From: Caenorhabditis remanei
Lineage: Eukaryota; Nematoda; Chromadorea; Rhabditida; Rhabditidae
NCBI RefSeq assembly: GCF_010183535.1
Contig: NC_071332.1
Location: 19,716,001 to 19,780,000, forward strand
DNA length: 64,000 nucleotides
Direction of reading: 5' to 3'
Shown piece after piece: positions 20,974 through 33,013 of this stretch. The notes under the pieces are model-generated. The model did no database searches. It saw only the letters and a program-made list of their open reading frames with translations, and had not been told where the DNA came from. Every line of letters begins with the position of its first letter. Position 1 is the first letter of the stretch. The position numbers and the translations under genes are program-made.

Positions 20974-22680
20974 TCAATTCTCTCTTTGAAACTGTAAACA
21001 CCTCGGATTGAAATCAATCGATAAAATATCCTCCGGCTTACTGTAGCATTTGAAGAACCATCTCTTCCGGTGGCTTCCCATATAGTTGATATCATTTTCA
21101 GTCGGTCCGAAAACTTCCAAGAGCTCCGGTAAGTCAAAGGGGGTGACCACTTGGAGATAGACACAATTCATGTGGGAGGAATTGAGAAATGTCTGGAAAT
21201 TTTTATATTTTTCAATCTGGCGCACCTTCCGCGCGCTCTCCACACCTACCTCTTTCAAAAATACCAAGTCTTCCACAGTTATCATCGGAAACTTGACATA
21301 AATATCCGAAAAATTGAGAAAATCTCCAATATTTCCATTATTCAACCCGATATGAATAGAATTTCCCATCTTTTTCCAATTTTCTAGCTTCACCATGTCG
21401 TCACTTTTCAGTGCCACATCTCTACTCCCATATCTCTCAATTCTGAGATAACTGACGGCGTCTGGATCGATATATGGCAAAATTAGGAGAAGTTGACTCT
21501 GCTGAGTCACTTCCAAGTCGAGGCTCTCCATCTGAAGTGGGCGTGGCCGGGATTCTAAGATTCTGGAGAAAAAATCGAGACTTTCAGCGTCATTTTCAGA
21601 TTGGAAGGACATCTTTAAGTAGGTTAACTTGATTTTTTGGTGTTTTAAGAGAATTTCAAGATCCCGAGAAGCCACGCCCATGAAATCCGCGTTTTTTAGA
21701 ATCGTTTCCTTTTTGATTTTTGGATTTCCGGGGATTTTCGTCCATCTCACAAGACAAGAAGTGCCCTGGAAGTCGTCATACTCTACAGTAATCCTCTGAG
21801 AGCCAAAGAACCCGAATTCCAGCTTGATTGCGTTTGAAAAAGTGGTGATTTTGATTTCTTGCAAGTTTTTTTCGGGGCACACGTCGTCGATAAAGTTGTA
21901 AAGGTGCCGACACGTTTTTCGTAGGGATAATCTGGAAAAATGGGAAATGTTTTTGGAGAATTGGAAAGCTGAAAAAACGCTGATTCCAAATATATATTTA
22001 GTTTTTGTCCTCGAGCCCTGGAATTCGAGAAAAACAAGGTCAACCTTCTGAAAAATGTTGAAAAAATGTTTTTTGTTGCAATTTTTGACATTCCGTCTCA
22101 ATTTTTCATTTAACAAATTATTTTGTGAATTTATATCTATCTTGTAAATCGAAACCAGGGCTACATTTTTATAATTGACAACTTTTTTCTAGCTTCGTCC
22201 ACTTTTGAGTTATGCGCCTTTAAAGATGGTAGCTTACAGGCCACAAGGAGTGGGAAAGAACAAGAGATGCAGAGAAGCGAAAAGATTTTAAAGGCGCATA
22301 TCTCAAAAGTGGGTGGAGCTATTAAAAAGTTGTCAACTACAAAAATGTAGCTCTAGTTTTGATCTACGAGACAAATGTTAATTCAATGAATAATATATGA
22401 AATAAGGCATCGTGACGGAATGTTAAAAATTGCAAAAAAAATTTCGTTAATCTTTTGATCTTGTTTTTCTCAATTACCAGGCCTCGAGGGCAAAATTTAA
22501 ATATAGATATTTGGAATCAGCGTTTTTTCAGCTTTCCAATGATATAAATCACGTCTCATAACTCCTATTACCTTCCTTAGAAAGTAAGAAATTAGAAAAT
22601 GGTACTCACACATCGAGAAAATCCAATTTTTCCAATATTTTGAGTAGGACAACGTCAGGAAATTGGTCCAGTGACGTCAT
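20974..22680 (-). CDS. F-box and FTH protein, 323 aa
   Basis: Exons 22680-22610, 21931-21250 and 21192-20974 (972 nt, frame closed). F-box: TSLDQFPDVVLLKILEKLDF and SLRKTCRHLYNFIDD. FTH: YDDFQGTSCLVRWTKI, ASRDLEILLKHQKIKLTY, VKLENWKKMGNSIHI, LVFLKE. Tail: TFLNSSHMNCVYLQVVTPF, KRWFFKCYSKPEDILSI, ending LQFQREN without VP..AVI. Intron 1 (678 bp) carries a palindromic MITE. The frame is open upstream of exon 2, but the F-box exon at 22680 is the better start. Predicted SCF adaptor. Confidence 0.88.
21957..22570. mobile_element. palindromic MITE, about 600 bp
   Basis: Lies in intron 1 of the 20974-22680 gene. The ends are inverted copies (ggaaagctgaaaaaacgctg and cagcgttttttcagctttcc). The inner arms pair ttgacaacttttttctagc with the complementary block near 22320-22340. 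Related copies are at 26035-26640 and 30910-31527, with a partial at 49190-49700. No ORF for a transposase. Non-autonomous foldback element. Confidence 0.75.
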
Positions 22681-22861
22681 TTCTATATACATATTAAATA
22701 AAAATTGTTGAGAATGAAACGTCAATAGAACAGAAAGGTGATAAAAAGTTTGTTGACATTGTGAGAGGGCTGGAAAATTGTTTGTTATCTAAAACTTCTT
22801 TTTTTCGATTTTACTTTGCTTTGAAATTTTCAATATTAAAATTCAACATTTTCTAGTAATC

Positions 22862-25739
22862 ATGTCATCTGAAAAGCTCTCGCTTCTGAATATGCCCGAC
22901 GTCGTGATGGGAAATATTTTGGTGTACTGTGATTATGAAAGCTAGTGAGTTACCACGCTTAATTACTTCCAAAATTTAGAAACCCACAAATTTAAAAATT
23001 TAAAACTCCAGTGATTCAGAATCCAATAATCCTTCAAATACCAGAAAACTAGGAATCTGAGAATTCAGATTCCCAAGAATTAAAAAATTTATAAAACTCA
23101 GAAATCTGAAACTCCAGGTATCTAGATTCCAAGGATTCCAAAACTATAAGTGTTCAGAAATCCGAAATTTCAAGTTTCTAAATTTTTGTGTCCTTTTTCA
23201 GTCAAACAATGCAAAAAACCTGTCACGACCTGCGAAATTTCATAGATGACGCCACGTTAGAGCCCCATGCCAACGCTATCTACATCACTATGGAAACCGA
23301 TTTAATATCTCTCGATATCTATTTTGACAACACCGACCAATCTCTGAAACTGGAATACATCAGAAGAAAAGACGGTTGTCTAGTGGAGAGATACTCTCGA
23401 ATCTCGAAATTTCTGAAGAATCAAAATTATATCGAAGTTTTTTGTCAGGATTTCCAGATTTTTCTCAATTATCTGAAGAATCAGAAGACACCGACGGCCT
23501 ACATGAAGTTTGTGGTTCATGATAAGGATGACGTTGGGTTCTGCGATAGATTCAAGAAAATTCTGAATCCCCTGAAACCATCTGAAATCAAAATCTCGCA
23601 TCTCTGTCTTCGAGTCCACAATGAATCTCAAGTCTTGTCAGTGCTTCCATATATTTCTTCAAAGTTTTTGAAAAAGTTGGAAGTTATCGATTCGAGACGG
23701 ACGGATCTAGATCTGGATCTGACTGAAATTGAAAATCTGGAGCAGTGGAAGGCTGTGGAGGACTTGGAGATCTATTCGTTTCATGTGAGGAATCCGAAGA
23801 GATTTTCAAGATTTTTGAGGGCGAAGGCTAATTTTATGACGGTCACAGTGGAGGAGGTGGAGTTTTTGAAAAAGGTGAGTTGAGAAAAAATTTAGAATAG
23901 TATATACCAGTCGGTTGACGCAGCCTACGGCTGCTCAACCTCCTTCCCTACACCACCCTTCTCAGTTTTACAGCGCCTGCGGCGCTTCCTAATTGATTAA
24001 GACAGTCGGGCCAAAATTATTTTCTACTTCTGGGTCGTTTAAAACTTTTCTTCACTTATTGGTAGTTTTTGTTAACTGAGCAGTCCGTTCCGACAGGAAA
24101 CATTTGAAACATCTATCCTTTCCTGACTATTTTTTAAAAAATTTCTCAATGACTTTTTCTATCTCGATGGAAAGGAATTTAGAATGACACGTTTTTAAGT
24201 TTACCAATCTGAACTTTCTTCTTATGTTTTCCTTATTTCAAAATAATCTCAATGAAGAACTGGAACATAATCACTCTTCGTTTTTCCCTCCTCAAAAAGC
24301 GAGAAATCATTTCGGATATCAATTGTTGACTTTTCTTACTGTTCGGCGGCGATGCCGCCTCCCTCCTCTAAGTATGGCAAGATAAAGCAATGAGTTTTAA
24401 CACGATCGAATGAAAATCCCGAATCTTAGGATACGTAACAGAGAAAAAATCTTCCTCAGTTCTTCTTTCTTTTACAGGTTTTTTACTTTACCTTTACTGA
24501 ATCTACCTTTACCCGAACTATTTTAAAATACAGAAAAAATGAAATTTGGTAACTCTTCTTTTTTCCATTCTTGAAAGTTTTTTTTTTGAAATTTTCACTG
24601 ATCGGCGGAAATCGTCATTGTCTCCAGAAGACGTCAAAATCAACTTTTTCGAAAAACGAAAAGTTCGGGCATCAACTAAGACACATTTTCAATACATCTA
24701 TCCAGGTTTCATAAAAATCGGCCCACTACGAAGGGAGTTATGGCTGGCGACAAACAAATACACAAACGGATCTGTTGAATATTATTAGTAAAGATTTTTT
24801 ATTAGTCCTGCAACTCAGAAATTCAAAATTCTAGGAATATTTATTGAAAAATGACTATTTTATGTCAAAATTCGGGTTTCTGACAATTTTCACTCAAACT
24901 GGCGTGCCTTGGGCGCGTTTTTTCACCGCGAAAACCACCTTTCCGCCTGAAAATAAAATCAAATGTGATTTTTTTAATACAAAATTAGACCAGTACATTG
25001 ACATGGCCTAGAAAACGCTGTGGCCGAACTTTTAGAAAAACTCTTCCATTTTTTGAAAATTGAGATTTTTCAGCCTATTTTCGGTGGATTTAGAGCGTTT
25101 TTAGGCCAAAATTGAAGTAAATTTTTAATTTTGAGAGTTCTAGAAACATTCTGATGGTTTTGAGATTTTAGAAAGTATAAATTTATTGAAAAATGTAGAA
25201 ATTTATGGTAAAAATCTAAAGTTTTCTCTTTTCCATCACAAAAACCAATTTTTCCGCCAGAAAAGCAAAAAATTGGAGCTTTTTTCACCGCAAAGATCAC
25301 TTTTTTCCGCTAACAATTCGTCCCGTAAATGGTAAAAAAACAAACACTTCTATTTCGAGAATAATCGGCCTTTTTTTGAGGGATTTAGACGGTTTTTAGA
25401 TCAAAATTAATAAACATTTGAGATTTTGAGAGTTCTAGAAGAATTCTGAAGGTTTTGAGCGTCTGAAAAAGTATATTTCATTTCCAGACTTTCCTTTCCT
25501 CGCCAGACTTCAAATCCTGCAAGCTCACTTTCATCTTCATGGACGATATTCCTTCCATCTTCCGCGCACTTGGCGCCCACTCCTTCACCGACCACGACTA
25601 CATTGGAAGATCCAGAAGACGTTGGTTCTTCAGAAGTGACGACTCGGAGAAGGTACTTTCCATTGAAGTTTACTCGGATTTCATTGAATTTGAGAATATC
25701 GATTGGGTTGAGGTTCCAGTTGGTGCAATAGTTGTGTAA
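22862..25739 (+). CDS. F-box and FTH protein, 335 aa
   Basis: Exons 22862-22944, 23202-23874 and 25488-25739 (1008 nt, frame closed). F-box: LLNMPDVVMGNILVYCDY, then TMQKTCHDLRNFIDD. FTH: YIRRKDGCLVERYSR, VFCQDFQIFLNYLKNQKT, IENLEQWKAVEDLEIYS, VEFLKK. Tail: FLSSPDFKSCKLTFIF, RRRWFFRSDDSEKVLSI, VEVPVGAIVV. Intron 2 is 1613 bp and holds foreign-looking DNA plus dispersed repeats. Convergent with the next gene: stop codons are 16 nt apart and the AATAAA (25749-25754) lies beside that of the neighbour. Predicted SCF adaptor. Confidence 0.88.
23900..24790. other. unexplained insert in intron 2 of the 22862 gene
   Basis: This stretch lacks the AT-rich intron texture and holds three short GC-rich palindromes: gcagcctacggctgc (23920-23934), agcgcctgcggcgct (23972-23986) and ggcggcgatgccgcc (24345-24359). 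A plus-strand open frame of 80 codons (24546-24788, KTHFQYIYPGFIKIGPL) shows no family I recognise. Possibly part of an old mobile element. Confidence 0.35.
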
Positions 25740-25755
25740 TTAAAAAACAATAAAT

Positions 25756-27740
25756 TTATTCAATAATTATAGCATCTTTAGGCACTGTAGATGTCAAAAT
25801 TCTACTAAAAATCAACATATTTTGACTGAATTCCAGCTCAATGGGTCCCCTGAAAAACCATCTGCGCCTGTTGTAGCCTTCCTCCGGGGTGTCTTCATAC
25901 AATGGGCCAAATTCTTGGAGCCACGACACCTCGTAGCTATAAATCTTATCACAATCGAACGCAAAACGCGTCAAATGGGGATGACAATTGAAGTCCTGAA
26001 AATTGAAAACTATGGAAGGTCATGGTCAGTTTGGAGTTATGGGACGTGACCTATATCATTAGAAAGCTGAGAAAAAGCTAATTCCAAATATGGTCTGGTA
26101 TTCGAGAAAAACAAGCTCAAAGTTCTGAAGAATTACTTTCTAACACTCAAAAATTAATTTTTTTAAAAACCATTTCCGACACCCCGTCACAATGCCTCAT
26201 TTCTTATATTATTTATTGAATTTGCATTTTTCTTGTAGATCAAAGCCAGGGCTACATTTTTACAGTTGACAACTTTTTTCTAGCTGCGCCCATTTTTGAG
26301 ATATGCGTCTTTAAAGAATGTAGCATAGGGGGAGGGCGCACTCCTCATTCCGCACGCTCTTTCTCGCCAGCTTGTTTTTAAAGACGAATATCTCAAAAGT
26401 GGGCGGAGCCATCAAAATGTTGTCAACTACAAAAATGTAGTCCTAGCTCTGATCTACAAGATAAATGTAAATTCAAAATGAGGAATCGTGACGTGATGTC
26501 AAAAATTCATATTTGTCTCATTTTTCCGAAGTTTCACCTTGTTTTTTTTGAATACCAGGCCTTGAAGGCAAGAACTGAATATATATTTGGAATCAGCGTT
26601 TTTTTGGCTTTCCAATGATATAGATCACGCCCCATATCTAAGCTATTGGGTTACTGTACCCTTCTCATCTCCCAAATATCCTTCAGCGTCACCTGCTTGA
26701 CCTGGAGAACCACTCTAGATGGGTAGTAGAACTCCCTGATAGGCTTTGACACCTCGAATCCTCTTATCCTCAACTCCTCGAGTTTTCTGACCTGCTCCAG
26801 CGCCATAACCTTATCCATATCCAGTACAGGATCCACTTGGAACTCTGTCATTTGCTGTTTGGCTACTGTAACTTGACGGAGCACTCCTGGAGTCATGTTA
26901 GGCAAGATTTGAAGGAGTTGCTCAGTGTTAGAGATGTTTAGGTCTAGATCTTCCACACGGAGGCTGTGTGTCTCCAGAATCCGATGAAAACCTTCTTGGA
27001 ACTCATTTTCTTCTGGCACAAAATAATAATGAATGCTAAGATGTGGCAAAATGGATCTTCCCAATAGTCTCATATAAATTTCCAAATCTCTCAGAGCTAC
27101 CGTAATCCAACGCTCTCCTCCGGCGGGCTTCGTCCTCCACTGCCAATGTTCCTTCCACGCCACCAAGCATCCTTCTTCAGATTTCAAATAATCTATGGCA
27201 CATTGCTCATGAAACAGGGATCCAACATTGGTCAATGTGATTTTCACGGATTCTGGATTGACATTGAGCACTAGCCAATCTAGGGAAGTCTTCAGAGGAG
27301 GAGGGGTGTCATCGATCAAGTTTCGGAAGTGCGTGCACACTTTTCGGAGGTTCAATCTGGAAAAATCGAAAATTTGCTGAAATTTATGGGCCTTGTCTGA
27401 AATTTTCTGAAAAAGCACACTCTGAATAGAAAATTCCAGAAAAACAAATTTGGACTGTCTGGAATTCTCGCACGATCTTAGAATTCAGAAATTTGTCTTA
27501 AATTCTTGGAATGTGAAAAATTGAGTTTCAATTGTTGAAAAAAGTAAAAATTAGTTTGAAAACTACTGAAATTGACTAAAACTACGTTTGTTTTGAGAAG
27601 ACGCTCTACGCGGACATCCGGATTTGCCCGACAGACCGACCGACTCAATTTTTCTGTTAAAAAACTTACATCGCTTCGAAATTACAGTTCTCCAATAGCC
27701 TCACAAAGACCTGATCTGGTAAGCTTGTCCAATCTATCAT
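25756..27740 (-). CDS. F-box and FTH protein, 335 aa
   Basis: Exons 27740-27670, 27356-26660 and 25995-25756 (1008 nt, frame closed). F-box: IDWTSLPDQVFVRLLENC, NLRKVCTHFRNLIDDTPP. FTH: YLKSEEGCLVAWKEHWQW, ALRDLEIYMRLLGRSI, LEQVRKLEELRIRGFEV, then a donor agg/gtacag. Tail: DFNCHPHLTRFAFDC, YNRRRWFFRGPIELEFS, VPKDAIIIE. Intron 2 holds a palindromic MITE. The AATAAA (25760-25755) overlaps the stop codon and pairs as a palindrome with that of the convergent gene. More diverged than the array genes. Predicted SCF adaptor. Confidence 0.86.
26035..26640. mobile_element. palindromic MITE, about 600 bp
   Basis: Second copy of the element seen at 21957-22570, here in intron 2 of the 25756-27740 gene. 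Outer ends: cctatatcattagaaagctg and cagc..ggctttccaatgatata. Inner arms: acagttgacaacttttttct and gttgtcaactacaaaaatgt. A central gcgcactcctcattccgcac is shared with the copy at 30910. No ORF. Confidence 0.75.
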
Positions 27741-27893
27741 ATTTTTGGGATTTCTGAAATTTTTTTTTGTTTTTCAAAGGGTAAAGGATTAAAGGGCATA
27801 TAAATGAAAAAAGTCTTAGTTAGTCTTTTCAATAGTGATCGGTCTGAAAACCATAGTTTAACACAGAATTTTCAGGAAAAAATTATAATTTAT

Positions 27894-30258
27894 TTAATCA
27901 TTTTTAATAATTGCGGTACTCGGAACAGAAAATGAATTCAATACTTCAAGTTTCACATGATTTAGTTGGAATAAAATGGAAAGAATCTTAGAAGGGGTAC
28001 GACGGTAGAAGAGGCGTTTTCTTTGATGTCCATTGGGGTCGATGTCATTAAACAGGTCTGGATCGGCAATCGTGGTAAACAAATTCTCGTTTTCCGGGTT
28101 GTCGTAATGAAGTTGACAGGTTTTGAAGCGTTGGGATTGTTGGAAGATCTGGAATTTTAGAAATCTGGGGTCGAGGAATTCAAGAATCTAGAAATTTTGA
28201 AATCTAGGAGCTCCGGAATCTTGGAATTCAGGAATCTAGGAATTGAGGAAATCAGTAATCCCGGATTCCAGAAATCTAGAAAACTAGAATTTTTAGAAAA
28301 TACCTGATATTCTGGATTTTGAAGTTTCTAAATTTCAGAATTTCAGAAATTCCTTTCTGTTTTTTGTTTCTGGAATTCTAGTTTCATAGGTTCTGGAATT
28401 TCAGGATTTCTGGTATTCAAGGTTTTTGATTTTCAGAAAACGCGGGTTTCAAGATTCTGGAATTCCTAGATTCTTAAATTCCATAATTAACTGAAATCCC
28501 GGATTTCCAGACTCCGATATTTTAAAATTTTCAGATTTCTAATCCCCTGGAACCCTGGAAACCCAGAAATCTGAGAATCCAGGTAATCAAGAATTCAGGA
28601 ATTCAAAAAACTCAGAAATCTGAAAATTCAAAAATCCAGACATTCGAAACTCCAGGTATCTAGATTTCAAGAATTCTAGAATCATAAGAAATCAGGAATT
28701 AGAAATCTCAGAAGTCTAAATCGCCAAAAAATCTCAATTTTTGAAATGGAAGAGTTTTTCCAAAAGTTCGGCCACGGCGTTTGCTAGGCGAATTTTTAGC
28801 GAAAAATAGATGGTTTTTTGAAGGAAAAATTGGTTTTGCGATGTAAAAAGTATAAAAATATCAATTTTCACCATAAATTTTAGAAATTTTCAGTTCAAGT
28901 TAACTTTTCAACTCACTCTTCTCAGCGCCGCCACATTTTCTATGGTCAACCTCTGCACCCGTCCTTCAAACGTCTTAAAATGTGAAATATTTTCCAAGAA
29001 TCCTCGATTCACATAGAAATTCTCGACAGTCACACAATCCGCTCGTCTCCACTGAGCAAAGTCCACAATTTCCAAGAATTCTGGATTCTGGGAGGCTCCC
29101 ACGACGCACCATGTCTTCAAAATCTCCTCGTCGAAAATTGGAAGGGTTTGGAGAACATTTTGGGCTTCAAACTCTCTCAAATTCACTTTTATCGCTTGAA
29201 TTCTTTTTGGCAGACGCTCACAGAACGCATTCTTAATTTCAGAGGAGCAGTTGTATAATCCAACCTGGAAAAACTTCAGAATCCCAATTTGTTGGCTCCA
29301 GAAGACATTGAAATCCATAAAAAATGCATCGAAATAGTTGGTTTCTTGGCCTAAAATAGGCCCAAAATCGACTTGCTTCACCACCCGGCCATCGCTACTC
29401 TCATGAATCATTTTGACTTTATTTCTGTCAAATTTCAGCAAAAAAGACTCAAGAGAGCTGTCAAAAGAGCAGGTTATGGAGTCAGCGTTCAGGGTGACTT
29501 GGAGCATATCGATCGATAAATTGGGTTGAATGAGAGCGATGGATTGACGGAGGGTTCGGCAGGTTTTACGGAGGCATTGACTGTAAAATATTGATTTTTT
29601 ATTTAAATAATAAATTTTTACTTTTTCAAAAGCTCAAAACCCTCAAAATCTCCAGAATCCATCTATGTTCATCAAATCTGGCATAAAAACGGTTGAAATC
29701 CGCCGAAAATCAGCAAAAAATCTGAATTTTGCGAAATGGAAGAGTTTTTCCAAAAGTTCGGACCCGGCGTTTTCTAGGCCATGGCGATTTACGGTTCAAA
29801 TTTTTAGCGAAAAAACAAATTTTTGAAAGAAAAAAACTCGAATTTTATGGTTTTTAGGCGGAAAAGGTGGTTTTCGCAGTGAAAAAACGCGCCAAAGGCA
29901 CGCCAGATATACTTTTTCAGGAGCTCAGAGCCTTCAGTCCCGTAAATCGGCATGGCCTACGCCGTGGCCGTGGCCGAGCTTTCGCAAAAACTCTTCCATT
30001 TCAATATGGAGATTTTCGACTTATTTTTAGTCGATTTAGAGCGTTTTTAAGCTGAAATTGGTAAAAATTTCAGTATTTGAGAGAAAAGAACATTTTTGAA
30101 CATAAAAATCTCGAATTTTATGGTTTTTAGGTGGAAAAGGTGGTTAAAATTTAATCAAATTAAAAAATTGTTGAAAAAAGAACTCACACCGCTACATAAC
30201 CGCAATACTCGTAGATATTTTGCATAGCAGCGTTGGGAAGGGTTAGTAGGGTCGCCAT
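27894..30258 (-). CDS. F-box and FTH protein, 329 aa
   Basis: Exons 30258-30188, 29580-28917 and 28148-27894 (990 nt, frame closed). F-box: ATLLTLPNAAMQNIYEYC and QCLRKTCRTLRQSIALIQP. FTH: VNLREFEAQNVLQTLPIFD, DFAQWRRADCVTVENF, LENISHFKTFEG, VAALRR. Tail: IFQQSQRFKTCQLHYDNP, RKRLFYRRTPSKILSI, VPSTAIIKND. An AATAAA begins on the last base of the stop codon (27894-27889), so the 3' UTR should be very short. Both introns carry the dispersed GCCGTGGCCGAAC repeat. Predicted SCF adaptor. Confidence 0.86.
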
Positions 30259-30611
30259 GGTGGTCTGGAAATGAGAAAATCGCTGAAAATACATTTAAAA
30301 AAATGGGAAAAAAGGAAAATTTCGCAAGGGTGAGTCAACACGTTTTATCGCCGTCTTATGTATTTTCTCACCCTGCGTCTCTTAGTGGAGGAGGAGACTA
30401 CAAACTACACATAAATTCTTTGATTTAAGGATTCAGAATCCTAGGAAAAAAGATATGACACATCTGGATATTTGGACAGACAGACAGAGCAAAATTAAAG
30501 AATTTTATTTTAAAGATTGGAAAATTTTATAAGTATTGAGTGTTTATTAATACAGGAATTTAGATTATCAATATAATTTTTTTTAATTAAAATTTCCTTA
30601 TAACAATGTAA
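30259..30611. other. intergenic, promoter side of the 27894 gene
   Basis: No gene seen. Upstream region of the minus-strand gene starting at 30258 and 3' region of the next one (minus-strand AATAAA at 30548-30543). AT-rich from about 30480. Confidence 0.6.
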
Positions 30612-32891
30612 CTACTCCATAACCTTCGCCTTTTTCGGCACATCCTTCACATTCAATTTCTCATAAAACAAAATTATTCCATCGTACTCCACAGACAGCA
30701 CATATCCTGTTTCTCCCCGTCTCCTGAAGAACCAAGTTTTCTGATCCGGGTTACCAGAACAGCCATGGAGAGAGGGCCGTCCGAGTGGTGTGAGTATGTC
30801 ATCCCCATCTTCTGGATACTTGAAGCTTAGCTGACAGTAATCGAAGTGAGGGTTGCGCAGGAAGGTCTGGAATTGAAGTATGGAGAGTTATATACAGTAA
30901 GACTGGATCAGATTGGAATTATATGAGGTTATTTTTATCATTAGAAAGCTGAAAAAACGCTGATTCCAAATATATATTTGGTCTTTACTATCGAGGTCTA
31001 GTGTTCAAGAAACACAAGGTTAAAGCTCAAAAAATATCAAATACCAATTTTTTGACACCCCGTCACGATGCCTCATTCCATATATAATTTATTGAATTTA
31101 CATTTATCCGGTAGATCAAAACCAGGGCTACATTTTTGCTGTTGATAACTTTTTTCTAGCACCATCCACTTTTGAGATGTGCGTCTTTGAAGATGGTAGC
31201 TTACAGGCCACAAGCAGTGGGAGAGGGGGGAGAGACGCAAAGAAGCGAGACACACTCCTCATTCCGCACGCTCTCTCACCCTCTTGTTTTTAAAGGCGCA
31301 TATCTCAAAAGTGGGAGGAGCTATAAAAAAGTTGTCAACTACAAAAATGTAGCCCTGGTTTTGATCTACAAGATAAATGTAAATTCAAGGAATAATATAA
31401 AATTGGTATTTGACATTTTTCAAACTTTGACCTCGTTTTTCTCGAATACCAGACCTCAAGGGCAAAAACTGAATATATATTTGGAATTTGCGTTTTCTCA
31501 GCTTCCTAATGATATAGGTCACGCCCTAGTTGAAACTCACATTTTTCAAGACTACCACATCTTCTTCGGTGAGTCTTACAGTATGCCCAGCGATGTTATT
31601 CATGTGAAGAATATTCTGGCCCAAGTTTTCTATACATACTTGATCCACAACTGCACTAGTCGCATGCTTCCATTGAGGTAAATCGATAATTTCATTGAGA
31701 TTTACTTGATATTCTTTAGGCGTAATTGAAATTTTTCTTAGAATGTTATAGTCAAAGTATGGGAGCAGTGCGAGGATATCAGGGGCCTCTAGGTTCCGGA
31801 TTTTGCAGCATTTGGCTTTGAAAAGTAGTTTCGTTTTGGTTTCCTGGCTAGTTTCGTGGAGTGTCTTCTGAATTTTCCGCCATAGCTCGATTCTTTCTGG
31901 CGCATCATTTAGCAGGTGTAATTCCGGGGTTACGGTTTTCTGGTACTTCAAAAAATTCGCGAGATCTTTACACAATGCGTCGATGTAATCTGTCTCTTCC
32001 AGCACCCTCCTGTGACCAACGTCGTCGTATTTGGCGTTCACTGAGCACCCGGTTTTGGTTTCGGTGTATTTCAGTTTTACAGAGTCTTCGGGGATGGTTG
32101 AGTTGAGATTGAACTCGATCTGATAGTATTTCTGATGGATTTGAATGGAGGAGAAGGAGGTGATGGGCTTTTTGTCGGTGATCATGTCGCGGAAGGTGCG
32201 GCAGGTCTTTTTGATGCGGAGGCTGGAAAAATGGGGTTTTGAGAATCTGGGAAAACGGAATTTCGCGATTTTTAGAATTCAGGAACTGTGAAATAGGAAT
32301 TTAGGGTTTCTGGGATTCTGGAATTCTAAAACTTGGGAATTCAAGGATTTGCAGCTTCAGAAATCTAGAAGTTGAGTAATCAGGAATTTCAGAAATTCGA
32401 GAATCTAGTTATCCGAAATAATTGAAATCTAAAAACCCAGAAAGTTGAAACTCCGGGAATCTTTAAGTTGGAAAATTGTGAAATCTGAAACCCTGACAAT
32501 TTGCGAATTCAGAATTACAAGGTTCTAGAGACAAAAAATCACAATTCTGGAAATCTGAAAACTTTGGGATTTCAGAAATCAGAAATTACAGAATTCAGGA
32601 CTTTTAGAATTCAGGAATTACAGAATTTAGGAATTTCAGAAATTTCAGAATTTAGGAATTTGAGAACTCAGGAATCCAGAGATTCAGAAATCTTAACGAT
32701 CTGAAATTCTCCGTAGCAAGAACGCCAGGAAAATTGAGAAATCCCAAAATCAGGGACTTCAGAAACCAAAATATTTGTGAAAACCCTAAAATCTAAAAAT
32801 CCACGACTCACATGTCTACATAATTCAAGTACTCCACTAGATTCATCTTGGCAACGTCCGGCATCTTCACCAATGGTGACTCTGAATTCAT
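30612..32891 (-). CDS. F-box and FTH protein, 338 aa
   Basis: Exons 32891-32812, 32222-31541 and 30866-30612 (1017 nt, frame closed). F-box: SPLVKMPDVAKMNLVEYLNY, then LRIKKTCRTFRDMITDKKP. FTH: YTETKTGCSVNAKYDD, LCKDLANFLKYQKTVTPEL, LLPYFDYNILRKI, IIDLPQWKHATSAVVD, VVVLKN. Exon 3 contains no early ATG, so it is found only by splicing: TFLRNPHFDYCQLSFKYP, QKTWFFRRRGETGYVLSV, and an end VPKKAKVME in place of VP..AVI. Exon 2 resembles the tandem array to the right (LEAPDILALLPYFD), so this gene links the two groups. A palindromic MITE sits in intron 2. Predicted SCF adaptor. Confidence 0.87.
30910..31527. mobile_element. palindromic MITE, about 615 bp
   Basis: Third copy of the family, in intron 2 of the 30612-32891 gene. 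Ends: tatcattagaaagctgaaaa and ttctcagcttcctaatgata. Inner arms gttgataacttttttctagc and gttgtcaactacaaaaatgt. It shares cactcctcattccgcacgct with the copy at 26035. No transposase. Confidence 0.75.
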
Positions 32892-33013
32892 TCTGTAAAA
32901 AAATAACAAATTGAATCATAAATTCAAGATTCTCAACGATAAAAAGGTAATGAATGGCTGTAAAACCAACAAACACATAACCCTTAACAAGAAAAACAAT
33001 TAAATCAAGTTTA

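Noticed and set aside
31172..31681. 169-codon plus-strand frame
   Set aside because: It lies over the palindromic MITE and antisense to the 30612-32891 gene.
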